Positions 34,435 to 43,152 of a stretch of 64,000 nucleotides of DNA are shown piece after piece (within the stretch, counting starts at the first letter, position 1; each line of letters starts with the position of its first letter). The notes beneath the pieces are model-generated. The model searched no databases. It saw only the letters and a program-made list of their open reading frames with translations, and was not told where the DNA came from. The DNA is from Nonomuraea polychroma (GTDB lineage: Bacteria > Actinomycetota > Actinomycetes > Streptosporangiales > Streptosporangiaceae), in contig NZ_SAUN01000001.1 of NCBI RefSeq assembly GCF_004011505.1, positions 7,405,501 to 7,469,500 of the forward strand, written 5' to 3'. The position numbers and the translations under genes are program-made.

Positions 34435-36849
34435 CTATGCAGAAGAATTCGAAGAATGTTCTGCGGCCCACACCGCGATCTGCGCGCGGGAGGAGTAGCC
34501 CAGCTTTTCCATGATGTTGGCGATATGCCGGGCGACCGTGGCCGGGCTGATCACCAGCTCTTCCGCGATGGCCCTGTTGGACAGGCCACGGGTGAGCAGG
34601 CCGGCGATCTCCTGCTCGCGGGCGGTCAGCAGCGAGGGTTTGACGGGCGCGGCGGCCGCCGGCCTCTCGGGCGCCGCACGTTCGCCCTCCAGCACGTGGC
34701 GGGCGGCGTCGTCGGGGCTCATCACCCGGCCCCGCGACCACAGCGACATGGCGCGGCCCTCGCCCAGCTTGGCACGGGCCCTGCCGAGCAGCTCCTCGAT
34801 CCTGGTCGTGGCCGAATGTTGCCCGATGGACTCGCGTAGCGCGGACGCCGCCGCGGCGGCCAGCACGGCGCCCTCCAGGTCCCCTTCCTGCTCCGCCAGC
34901 ACTGACAACCCCACGAGACAGCGGGCCACACCCTGGCGTTGCCCGGCCTCCCTGCTCAGCGCGAGGCTCGCGGCCAGCCGCTCCCTGGCGGCGCCGAAGT
35001 CGTGCAGCATCGCCGCGATCCGGCCCGTCCTGGCCAGGCAGCGCCCGAGGTCGACGTCGCCCCCCAGCTCGCGCAGCCACGGGACGGCCATCGCGTAGTG
35101 ACTCTCGGCCGCGACCAGGTCACCGCGGGCCTCGGCCACCGCGCCGAGCTGGGCCGCGGTCCTGGCCATGATCCAGCGGTGGCCGTGCTCGCGGGCCCGG
35201 GCGAGCGCCTCTTCGCCGTGCCGCTGCGCCTCCCGCAACCGGCCGCGCATCAGAGCCACCGCCGACAGCCCGGCCAGCCCCACGGCCTGGTTCCACGCGT
35301 CGCCGCAGCGGGTGGCGATGGCCAGGCTCTCCTCCGCGTAGCCCAGCGCCTCGTCGGCCCGGCCCATGCGAAGCAGCACCGTCACGATGATGTTGAGCAT
35401 GACGCAGCGCGGGAACTGGTGGGCCGGCGACATGCCGGCCAGGCTCTCCTCGGCCACCTCCAGCGCGCGGCCCAGCTCGTCACGCGCCGTCAAGCCATAG
35501 GCGAGGTACGCCTTGACGTACGCGATCTGCTCGGCGGGCACGCGGGAAAGATCGAGCGAGAGCAGCCGCTCGGTCCAGCTGACGATCTCCGTCAGGCCGC
35601 CGGCCCGCAGCAGCCCGATGCTGGTGGCGCAGAGGCGCAGACCCAGTGACACGTTCCCGGACTCGACGGCCCAGTCGAGCGCCGCCCGCTGGTCGTCGAG
35701 CAGGTTCCTGCCCGCGGTCAGGGCACGCAGCCGCGCGGGCCACGGCACGCCCTGCTCGATCATCTCGGTCACGAAGTGGCGTGCCTGCAACTCGCAGAGC
35801 ACGCGAAGGTGCCGCTCGCGGAGGAGCTCGCGCTCCCCGGCCTGCTGGAGGCGATCGACCGCGTAGCGCTTGATCGTCTCCAGCAGCCAGTAGCGCGTGC
35901 GGCTCTCGTCGCACAACACGAGCGACTTGTCGACGAGGCTCCCGAGCAGGTCGACGATCTCCGCGGGTGAGAGGGGCTGATCGGCGCAGACCTGCTCGGC
36001 CAGCTCCAGATCGAAGGCGCCGGCGAACGCCGACAACCGGCGCAGCAGCACCTGCTCCTTGGTCGACAGCAGGTCGTAGCTCCACTCGACGGCCGCCAGC
36101 AGCGTGCGTTGCCGGGCGGGGGCGGTACGGCCGCCCGTGGTGAGCAGCGAGAAACGATCGTCGATGCGGTCGGCGATCTGCCCGGGATTGAGCAGGCTGG
36201 TGCGGGCCGCCGCCAGCTCCAGCGCCAGCGGCAGCCCGTCGAGCGCCCGGCACAGGCGTACGACATCAGGCAGGCTGTCCGGCCCGAGGCGGGTGCCCGC
36301 GGCCGCCGCCCGGTCCAGGAACAGCTGGACGGACTCGGCATCGGCGCTCTCGGCGTCGGGCAGGTCGAGCGGCGGCACCCGCCAGATCAGCTCGCTGGCG
36401 ATGCGCAGCGGCTCCCTGCTGGTGGCCATGACGCTCAGCCGCGGGCACGAGGCCACCAGGCCGGCCGTCACCTCGGCGCACACGTCGATCAGGTGCTCGC
36501 AGTTGTCGAGCACCAGCAGGCAGCGCAGGTCGCGCAGCCTGGCCGTCACGGTGTCGAGCAGCGGCCGGTTGGCCTCCGCGCGGATCCGCAGGACGCGGGC
36601 GATCTCCGGCACGACGAGCTCGGCGCGGCCGAGCCTGGCCATCTCGATCAGCCAGACTCCGTCGGCGAAGCTCGGCAGCAGCCCCGCGGCGACCCGCAGG
36701 GCCAGCCGGGTCTTGCCGATGCCGCCGACGCCGCACAGGGTCACGACGCGCGCCTGACCGAACAGCCCGCCGAGGTCTTCGAGGTCGCGTTCGCGGCCGA
36801 CGAACCGGTTGGGCTCTGCGGGGAGATTGTGCCTGGGGGGCTCTGGCAT
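34435..36849 (-). CDS. LAL-type LuxR regulator 2
   Basis: An 804-residue paralogue of the regulator at 31429-33921. It has the same opening (NLPAEPNRFVGRERD), Walker A GVGGIGKTR, Walker B LLVLDNCEHL and a C-terminal helix-turn-helix nearly identical in the recognition region (ISPATVARHIANIMEKLG). ATG 36849 follows AGGGTG. The middle TPR-like region differs more, which suggests different ligand or protein inputs but overlapping DNA targets. Upstream on the same strand is ANL-like protein C, downstream ANL-like B. Confidence 0.87.
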   Translation of the reverse strand: MPEPPRHNLPAEPNRFVGRERDLEDLGGLFGQARVVTLCGVGGIGKTRLALRVAAGLLPSFADGVWLIEMARLGRAELVVPEIARVLRIRAEANRPLLDTVTARLRDLRCLLVLDNCEHLIDVCAEVTAGLVASCPRLSVMATSREPLRIASELIWRVPPLDLPDAESADAESVQLFLDRAAAAGTRLGPDSLPDVVRLCRALDGLPLALELAAARTSLLNPGQIADRIDDRFSLLTTGGRTAPARQRTLLAAVEWSYDLLSTKEQVLLRRLSAFAGAFDLELAEQVCADQPLSPAEIVDLLGSLVDKSLVLCDESRTRYWLLETIKRYAVDRLQQAGERELLRERHLRVLCELQARHFVTEMIEQGVPWPARLRALTAGRNLLDDQRAALDWAVESGNVSLGLRLCATSIGLLRAGGLTEIVSWTERLLSLDLSRVPAEQIAYVKAYLAYGLTARDELGRALEVAEESLAGMSPAHQFPRCVMLNIIVTVLLRMGRADEALGYAEESLAIATRCGDAWNQAVGLAGLSAVALMRGRLREAQRHGEEALARAREHGHRWIMARTAAQLGAVAEARGDLVAAESHYAMAVPWLRELGGDVDLGRCLARTGRIAAMLHDFGAARERLAASLALSREAGQRQGVARCLVGLSVLAEQEGDLEGAVLAAAAASALRESIGQHSATTRIEELLGRARAKLGEGRAMSLWSRGRVMSPDDAARHVLEGERAAPERPAAAAPVKPSLLTAREQEIAGLLTRGLSNRAIAEELVISPATVARHIANIMEKLGYSSRAQIAVWAAEHSSNSSA

Positions 36850-36994
36850 GCGGTCACCCTGCGTCGTTGAAGGATCACCCTTTTGCACAGTGTTACACAG
36901 CCCGGCGAAGCTCACGATGCTCATGAGGGAGCCCGCTACCGTGAGAGCCTCAGAGGTGGCCCTCCCGGACGTGAAGGGCCTCAGGAAGGGCCTG

Positions 36995-37038
36995 TCACAG
37001 GCCGAGCGAGCTCCGGCCTTTCACAGGCCGAGCGAGCT
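36995..37038. repeat. Tandem 26-bp duplication at the end of ANL-like gene C
   Basis: TCACAGGCCGAGCGAGCT occurs at 36995-37012 and 37021-37038, a 26-bp period. The stop codon of ANL-like C lies at the start of the right copy. GGCCTGTCACAGGCC inside the left copy also forms a hairpin that may attenuate transcription into LAL regulator 2. Confidence 0.75.
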
Positions 37039-37764
37039 CACGACCGCTCTCTCGTCCACGACGCGCAGGATGGGGTCGCCGAGCAGGCGTCTGGCCAGAT
37101 CGTACGGTGCGACGATCATGGTGGCCCTGCGCTCCTCTGCCAGCACGCGGCACGCGATCACGCTCGGGTCGTGGGCGAGCACCACGTGGGCGCCGGCCAT
37201 CATCGCCAGATCCATCACCCGCAGGCCCGTGAACGGCTCGCTGACCGCGCTGATCACGACGTCGTCCTTGCCGATCGCCAGGCGGGCGGCCAGCCTGCGC
37301 AGGTCGCCGGCCAGCTCGATGTGGTCGAACACGCGCACGCCGTCGAGCGTGACCGCCGGCCCCGCGAGCGGCCCGAACTCCACGCCCTTGCTGAGCAACA
37401 GCTCGCCGAACGGCCTGACGCCCGGCCCCGGCCGGACGGAGAAGACCCGGTCCACCTGCACGGCGAGCGGGTCGTAGTCGCGCGATGTGATCATCATGCG
37501 GGCCTTGCCGGTGGACGCGAGCATCGAGACCCCGCCGGCCCAGGCGACGGAGTGGACCACGACAGGCAGAGACACACCGAGCGAAACGTCGACGATCACG
37601 TGCTCGCCCTGCTGGAGGCCGTTGCGGCGCAGGCCCGCCGCGGCGCGCGTGACGCGGCGCACGAACGCGGCGTACGACAACACCTCACCGGTCCTGACGT
37701 CGCTCACCGCGGGCTGGTCACCTTTCGTCGGCGCCGACGTCATAACCAGCTCTGTCCACGTCAT
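37021..37764 (-). CDS. Truncated ANL-superfamily protein C
   Basis: A 247-residue relative of protein A. LSYAAFVRRVTRAAAGLRRN and GLQQGEHVIVDVS match the acyl-CoA synthetase N-terminus. The ATP-loop position reads VTLDGVRVFDHIELAG instead of SSGTTG, and the AHDPSVIACRVLAEERRATM / APYDLARRLLGDP segment aligns with the helix before the usual SGGA motif. The protein ends there. ATG 37764 gives the homologous start. It is the first gene of the minus-strand cluster, 171 bp upstream of LAL regulator 2 and divergent from typA. A pseudoenzyme or ligand-binding role is inferred. Confidence 0.7.
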   Translation of the reverse strand: MTWTELVMTSAPTKGDQPAVSDVRTGEVLSYAAFVRRVTRAAAGLRRNGLQQGEHVIVDVSLGVSLPVVVHSVAWAGGVSMLASTGKARMMITSRDYDPLAVQVDRVFSVRPGPGVRPFGELLLSKGVEFGPLAGPAVTLDGVRVFDHIELAGDLRRLAARLAIGKDDVVISAVSEPFTGLRVMDLAMMAGAHVVLAHDPSVIACRVLAEERRATMIVAPYDLARRLLGDPILRVVDERAVVSSLGL

Positions 37765-38023
37765 GCCGACAATGTAAGGACCGGGCCAGGACTTGCCATG
37801 CGTACAATTGTGCAACCCGCTATGTAGCTGCAGGCCAGAGCGCCGCGCCTGAGCCGCCGGTTGACCATGGACGACGTGGCCAGGCACGCCGGGCCGACCG
37901 GATCGACACTCACACTTACGCTCGCCGTCACCTCGCGCCGCTCTGGCCATCAGAGGGGATCAACTAGACTTATACGGTCGCGACTTCGCGCGGCGGCCCC
38001 ACGACACAGAGCGAGACGTCATC
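37765..38023. other. Divergent intergenic region, ANL-like C / typA
   Basis: Holds the typA promoter; TAGACT or TTATAC near 37968-37976 are the likely -10 candidates. From 37867 a short plus-strand stretch reads MDDVARHAG, resembling the start of a LacI-family helix-turn-helix that then loses similarity. This may be a regulator remnant. Confidence 0.45.
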
Positions 38024-39874
38024 ATGCCTTTGAACAGCCGCGACGACCTGCGGAACATCGCGATCATCGCGCACGTCGACCATGGCAAGACCACGCTGGT
38101 CGACGCCATGCTCTGGCAGTCCGGGGCTTTCCGCGCCAATCAGGATGTCGACGACCGCGTCATGGACTCCAACGACCTGGAGCGCGAGAAGGGCATCACC
38201 ATTCTCGCGAAGAACACCGCAGTCCAGCACGGCGGCATGACCATCAACATCATCGACACCCCCGGCCACGCCGACTTCGGTGGCGAGGTCGAGCGCGGGC
38301 TGTCCATGGTCGACGGCGTCGTGCTGCTGGTGGACGCCTCGGAGGGTCCGCTGCCGCAGACCCGCTTCGTGCTGCGCAAGGCGCTGTCCGCGAAGATGCC
38401 GGTCATCCTCTGCATCAACAAGGTCGACCGCCCCGACGCCCGCATCAAGGACGTCGTGGACGAGGTCTACGAGCTGTTCATGGATCTCGACGCCACCGAG
38501 GAGCAGATCGACTTCCCGATCGTCTACGCCTCCGCGAAGGCCGGCCGGGCCTCGATGAACCGCCCCGACGACGGCGGCATGCCCGACTCGGAGGACCTGG
38601 AGCCACTGTTCGACATCATCAAGTCGACCATCCCGGCGCCGATGTACGACCCGAGCGCCCCGCTGCAGGCCCACGTGACCAACCTCGACGCGTCCTCCTA
38701 CCTCGGCCGCATCGCGCTCTGCCGCATCCACCAGGGTGTCATGCGCAAGGGCCAGCAGGTGGCCTGGTGCCGCACCGACGGCACGATCCAGAGAGTCAAG
38801 ATCACCGAGCTGCTCATGACCGAGGCGCTGGAGCGCAAGCCGGCCGAGGAGGCGGGCCCCGGCGACATCATCGCCATCGCCGGCATCCCCGAGATCATGA
38901 TCGGCGAGACGCTGGCCGACCCGGAGGACCCGCGCCCGCTGCCGCTGATCACGGTGGACGAGCCGGCCATCTCGATGACGATCGGCACCAACACCTCGCC
39001 ACTGGTGGGCAAGACCAAGGGCGCCAAGGTCACCGCCCGCATGGTCAAGGACCGCCTTGAGAAGGAGCTGGTCGGCAACGTGTCACTGCGCGTGCTGCCG
39101 ACCGAGCGGCCCGACGCCTGGGAGGTGCAGGGCCGTGGCGAGCTGGCGCTGGCCATCCTCGTCGAGCAGATGCGCCGCGAGGGCTACGAGCTGACCGTCG
39201 GCAAGCCGCAGGTGGTCACCAAGGACATCGACGGCAAGGTGCACGAGCCCGTCGAGCGGCTCACGGTCGACTGCCCCGAGGAATACCTCGGCGCGGTGAC
39301 GCAGCTGCTGGCCGTGCGCAAGGGCCGCATGGAGCACATGACGAACCACGGCACCGGCTGGATCCGGATGGAGTTCGTGGTGCCGGCGCGCGGCCTGATC
39401 GGCTTCCGTACCGAATTCCTGACCGAGACGCGCGGCACCGGCCTGGTGCACCACGTGTTCGACTCGTACGAGCCGTGGTTCGGCGAGCTGCGCACCCGTG
39501 CGAGCGGCTCGCTGGTGGCCGACCGGTCCGGTCCCGTGACCGCGTTCGCCATGCTCAACCTGCAGGAGCGCGGCACCCTGTTCGTCTCCCCCACCACCGA
39601 GGTCTACGAAGGCATGATCATCGGTGAGAACTCCCGGTCCGACGACATGGACGTCAACATCACCAAGGAGAAGAAGCTCACCAACATGCGCTCCTCCACC
39701 TCCGAGGAGACGGAGAAGGTGATCCCGCCGCGCGTGTTGTCGCTGGAGCAGGCGCTCGAATTCATCCGTGAGGACGAGTGCGTGGAGGTCACTCCGGATG
39801 CCGTACGCATCCGCAAGGTCGTGCTCGACGCCGCCACCCGCGGTCGCGCCGCCGCCCGCGCCAAGCGCGCGTGA
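38024..39874 (+). CDS. typA: Ribosome-associated translational GTPase TypA/BipA
   Basis: A 616-residue GTPase. G1 AHVDHGKTT, switch region REKGITILAK, G3 DTPGHADFGGE and G4 NKVDRPDAR are intact. After them come the elongation-factor-like domain 2 and the BipA-specific C-terminal domain with ARGLIGFRTEFLTETRGTG. It acts on the ribosome in subunit assembly and stress or cold adaptation. The length matches the family. ATG 38024 follows a modest GAGCGAG. It is monocistronic, with a structured downstream region. Confidence 0.96.
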   Translation: MPLNSRDDLRNIAIIAHVDHGKTTLVDAMLWQSGAFRANQDVDDRVMDSNDLEREKGITILAKNTAVQHGGMTINIIDTPGHADFGGEVERGLSMVDGVVLLVDASEGPLPQTRFVLRKALSAKMPVILCINKVDRPDARIKDVVDEVYELFMDLDATEEQIDFPIVYASAKAGRASMNRPDDGGMPDSEDLEPLFDIIKSTIPAPMYDPSAPLQAHVTNLDASSYLGRIALCRIHQGVMRKGQQVAWCRTDGTIQRVKITELLMTEALERKPAEEAGPGDIIAIAGIPEIMIGETLADPEDPRPLPLITVDEPAISMTIGTNTSPLVGKTKGAKVTARMVKDRLEKELVGNVSLRVLPTERPDAWEVQGRGELALAILVEQMRREGYELTVGKPQVVTKDIDGKVHEPVERLTVDCPEEYLGAVTQLLAVRKGRMEHMTNHGTGWIRMEFVVPARGLIGFRTEFLTETRGTGLVHHVFDSYEPWFGELRTRASGSLVADRSGPVTAFAMLNLQERGTLFVSPTTEVYEGMIIGENSRSDDMDVNITKEKKLTNMRSSTSEETEKVIPPRVLSLEQALEFIREDECVEVTPDAVRIRKVVLDAATRGRAAARAKRA

Positions 39875-40054
39875 AGTTTTTGCTTTTTGCCGAGCAAAGC
39901 ACGGCACCGGGTAAGCCTGGAAAGTAAAGGACGGTCCCCATCGGCGGCTGCTCCCGTGTCACGTCGTAAAGAAAAGCTGTTATGGGAGCAGCTGTAATCA
40001 CACCGTGACCGAATGCGATAGAACATTCTTGCACGCCGGAGAATCATCCAAATT
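39875..40054 (+). other. typA / membrane-protein spacer with a structured leader candidate
   Basis: 180 bp of locally AT-richer sequence. It contains a 9-bp inverted repeat GCTGCTCCC (39947-39955) / GGGAGCAGC (39984-39992) enclosing AAAGAAAAG, and a 6-bp inverted repeat TTTGCT/AGCAAA (39879-39898) just after the typA stop. It could be the typA terminator plus a leader for the next gene. I could not match it to a known riboswitch class. Confidence 0.4.
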
Positions 40055-42583
40055 GTGGGAAAGCTCCGGCTGACAATCGCGTTCGGGCTGGCGCTGGTGT
40101 CGTTGGGGGCGATCGTTTGGTGCACCGTTGCGGCCAGACCGGTAGCGGGCCCTGCGACGCTTAAGAGCACGCCGGCGCCCAACCCGTGGGTGGCCGCCGC
40201 CGCCCGTGCCGACCCCGACGTCGGCTGGGCCCGCAAGGCCACCACCGAGGTCCTGCTCACCAGGGCGGACACGGACGACCTGGAGTCGGTGCCCGAAGGG
40301 CGGATCGACCCCCGGCAGCGCCAGGTCAAGGTCACCGTCGTGCACCGGCTGCAGATGGCCCACGAGGACCCGCTCACCGAGGCGTTGCGCCATGGCAGCG
40401 GGTTCCCCGGGACGCTCCAGCAGGTCACGGACGCCGCGTTCGGCGCGGTCAAGGTGGACGGCCCCGGACTCGCGCCCACGACGCGCCTGGCTCCGATCCT
40501 CACCTCCGACACCGCGGACACCACGGCGACGTTCACGGTGACGCTGCTGCGCCAGCTGCCGCAGGAGCAACTGCTCGAGATCGACTTCAACGCCCCCAAC
40601 GCCTTCCCGCTCATCGTCACCTCACGTACGATCGCCGTTCTGCCCGGCGAGTGGACGGTGCTCAGGCAGGAAGGCATCACGCCGCAGCGGGAGCAGGAGG
40701 AGCGGCTCGAGTTCGCCGTCGGGGCCTACCCGGTGAGCGTGACGCTGGCGCCGGACTCGCAGGGGTTCGCCGACGTGGCCGTCGAGGAGGACTTCTCCTG
40801 GGCCACCGCGCTCGGCGTGCTCACCGCGGTCGCGCTCGCCTTCTTCCTGCTGCGCTCGCTCGGCCGGGGCTGGTGGGAGCGGCTGCCCAACAGGGAGCTC
40901 GTCGTGGGGCTCGCGCTGGCCGCGCCCACGCTGCTGATCCCGCTGTTCGCCGAGGAGTGGTCGGCGATCGCGTACGTGATCCTCTTCGTGGCCGTGCCCG
41001 CGCTCGTGTTGCGGCACTCCGGACGGGTGCTGCCCACCAGCCCGCCGTGGAACACCCGCGACCTGCTGATCGTGACCGGGCTCGGGGTAGTGGTCGGGCT
41101 CGGGATGCTCAGCTGGTCGTGGCTGCACGGGCAACTGTCCGGCCAGGCCCTGCTGGCCGGCGGGGCGGTGGCGGCACTCGCGGCGGCCGGGTCGGCGATC
41201 GCGTTCAGCGTGGACCTCGGGGTCAGGCTGGTGATCGTACGGCTGGCCGTGTTGTCGGCCGAGGCCGCGATCGGGCTGCTGGCGCTGGCGCTGTGGTTGC
41301 GGGCGCTGCTGGACGGGGTGTACCCGCCCGACAGCACCCGGCTGGTACTGGCGCTGGGCTGGGCCATGATCCCGATCGCCGCCATTGCCGTGGCCACCAA
41401 GCAGTGGAGCCGCGGCGCGGTCGTGGGCGCCGTGCTCGTCAGCCTGCTGGTGCAGGGGTGGCCGACCGAGTGGCTGGACGCCGGGTCATGGAGCCTGGCC
41501 GTACCCCAGCCGGTGCCCGCGATCGGCAGCCTGCCGCTCGACCCGATCGTCCGCGGGGTGCTGGGGCTGCTCCTGCTGGGGTTCGTGATGCTCGTCCTGC
41601 GGCTGCGGCGGCTCGGCGGAGACCTGTCCGCGATCGGCAACCCGGTCGCCGAGTCCACCATGATCGCCGTGCTGATGGTGCTCTACATCACGCCGAGCGG
41701 CAGCACGACGCTGGCCGACATCGACGTGCCGCTGCCGCTGCTGGCGATCACCTCGATCGTCGCCTGGGCGACAGCCCGGTGGCTGCTCAGCGGGCCGCGC
41801 GCGGTGGTGGACGAACCTGTTACGCAGGAGCAGCACCGCCAGTTGATCAGGGCGGCCATCCACCGCCGCCTGCTGCTCCTGGCCGAGCAGGAGCTCTACC
41901 GCTTCGGGCGCGGCAGGATCGGCGCGGGCGACCTGTCGATGACCGACTTCGAGCAGCAGCGGACCGCTGTGGAGGCGGCGCTGCGCGCACACGGGCGGCA
42001 CCCCGAGACCGCGTTCGCCACGGCCGCCGCCTGCACGCCCTGGCACAACGGCGTCCACGCCTTCACCGTCAGCCTGCTGCTGAGCCTGCCCTTCACGCTC
42101 GTGTACGGCCTGCCTGAAGGCGTGGACCTGACCACCTTCGTCTTCGACGGCCGCTACCTGATCACCTTGCCCGCGTTCGGCTTCCTGTTCGGCTACTTCT
42201 ATCCGCGCATCCGCGGCACACAGCCGATGACCAAGGCCCTGCACCTCACGGCCGCCGCTCTGCTGACCGAACTGTCGGGGTATCTGTCGACGCTCGCGGA
42301 GCCGGACATCGGGGCGATGGACAAGGCGCAGGTGGTGGGGATCGTGGTGGGGCAGGTCATGCTGGTGTGCATCGGGCTCGGGTTGTTCTGGGAGTGGCGC
42401 ATCATGCACCTGGCCGACGAGCCATGGGCCCGGGTACGCAACCTGCGCAGTGTCCGTAGCCTCGTGGCGCCGACCGTGGCCTTGGTGCTGGCCGTGGGGA
42501 CGACGGCGGCGACGTCGGCGGCCGGCCAAACGGTCGACCGGATCTTGAAGGGCGAGCAGGTGACCATGACCTTCCCCCGCTGA
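40055..42583 (+). CDS. Large polytopic membrane protein of unknown function
   Basis: I do not recognise this 842-residue protein with certainty; it resembles actinobacterial membrane proteins grouped as DUF6185. An N-terminal helix or signal anchor (about 5-25) is followed by an extracytoplasmic domain (about 40-240, mostly beta, ending near VAVEEDFS). About nine hydrophobic segments come next (245-560), then a cytoplasmic, charged helical stretch (about 590-660, HRQLIRAAIHRRLLLLAEQE) and four more membrane segments. GTG 40055 is preceded by GGAGA at a long distance. No catalytic motif is visible. It stands alone between typA and a minisatellite. Confidence 0.75.
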   Translation: MGKLRLTIAFGLALVSLGAIVWCTVAARPVAGPATLKSTPAPNPWVAAAARADPDVGWARKATTEVLLTRADTDDLESVPEGRIDPRQRQVKVTVVHRLQMAHEDPLTEALRHGSGFPGTLQQVTDAAFGAVKVDGPGLAPTTRLAPILTSDTADTTATFTVTLLRQLPQEQLLEIDFNAPNAFPLIVTSRTIAVLPGEWTVLRQEGITPQREQEERLEFAVGAYPVSVTLAPDSQGFADVAVEEDFSWATALGVLTAVALAFFLLRSLGRGWWERLPNRELVVGLALAAPTLLIPLFAEEWSAIAYVILFVAVPALVLRHSGRVLPTSPPWNTRDLLIVTGLGVVVGLGMLSWSWLHGQLSGQALLAGGAVAALAAAGSAIAFSVDLGVRLVIVRLAVLSAEAAIGLLALALWLRALLDGVYPPDSTRLVLALGWAMIPIAAIAVATKQWSRGAVVGAVLVSLLVQGWPTEWLDAGSWSLAVPQPVPAIGSLPLDPIVRGVLGLLLLGFVMLVLRLRRLGGDLSAIGNPVAESTMIAVLMVLYITPSGSTTLADIDVPLPLLAITSIVAWATARWLLSGPRAVVDEPVTQEQHRQLIRAAIHRRLLLLAEQELYRFGRGRIGAGDLSMTDFEQQRTAVEAALRAHGRHPETAFATAAACTPWHNGVHAFTVSLLLSLPFTLVYGLPEGVDLTTFVFDGRYLITLPAFGFLFGYFYPRIRGTQPMTKALHLTAAALLTELSGYLSTLAEPDIGAMDKAQVVGIVVGQVMLVCIGLGLFWEWRIMHLADEPWARVRNLRSVRSLVAPTVALVLAVGTTAATSAAGQTVDRILKGEQVTMTFPR

Positions 42584-43152
42584 CGCCCACCCTCCCCACC
42601 CCCTGCCTGGCCCCACACCACACCGCGCACCGTCCGGCACGACGCACCGCCATGGCCGCCGACCAGATTGCCGCACACCACCGCGCAAGGCCACGCGGGC
42701 GGTGTGCGGCAGGCGGCATGCCGGAGGCCCGACGCATGCCGGTCCGGCACGCGTCGGGCCGACGGGGCCGGGCCCACGCAACACGAGCCCATGCGTCGCG
42801 GGCTGGGCCGACGCGGGCGGGCCGCACGGGGGGCGCGCCACGCGGGGGCGGGCCACCCGGGGCCGACGCGGACGGCGCAAGCGGGCCGACGCGAACGGCG
42901 GACGCGGGCGGACGCGAACGGCGGACGCGAACGGCGGACGCGAACGGCGGACGCGGGCGGACGCGAACGGCGGACGCGAACGGCGGACGCGGGCGGACGC
43001 GAACGGCGGACGCGGGCGGACGCGAACGGCGGACGCGGGCGGACGCGAACGGCGCAAGCGGGTGGCGCGCTGCGGGTGGCGAAAGCGGGCCAGGCACGCG
43101 TGCCGACGCGGGCAGGACGACGAGCGGAGGTTGTGGGTGGGACGCCGGTGGG
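42584..43152. other. Gene-free, extremely GC-rich region with a minisatellite
   Basis: About 570 bp between the membrane protein and the convergent DUF2461-type gene. Several frames stay open here because of composition, but their products are low-complexity Arg/Gly/Ala strings that I reject as genes. The first part has many short inverted motifs (GCATGCCGG, CCGACGCATGCCGG); the second part is the tandem array described separately. Confidence 0.65.
42886..43054. repeat. Minisatellite of 13- and 10-bp units
   Basis: Units GGACGCGAACGGC (13 bp) and GGACGCGGGC (10 bp) are interspersed head to tail. There are about eight of the long and five of the short units, in the order 13-10-13-13-13-10-13-13-10-13-10-13-10-13. 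Both flanks carry the sequence CGGCGCAAGCGGG (about 42873 and 43050). Unit lengths are not multiples of three, which argues against a coding repeat. Confidence 0.85.

Noticed and set aside
34379..35080. Upstream extension of ANL-like protein B into the LAL regulator 2 coding region
   Set aside because: The extension is a shadow frame of the regulator; ANL similarity begins only after Met 34378.
39875..40054. Known riboswitch (c-di-AMP, cobalamin, c-di-GMP, fluoride, ZTP)
   Set aside because: I compared it with the core motifs I remember for these classes and none fits, so I list it only as a structured leader candidate.
42886..43054. CRISPR array
   Set aside because: No unique spacers; units of 13 and 10 bp are contiguous; no cas genes nearby.
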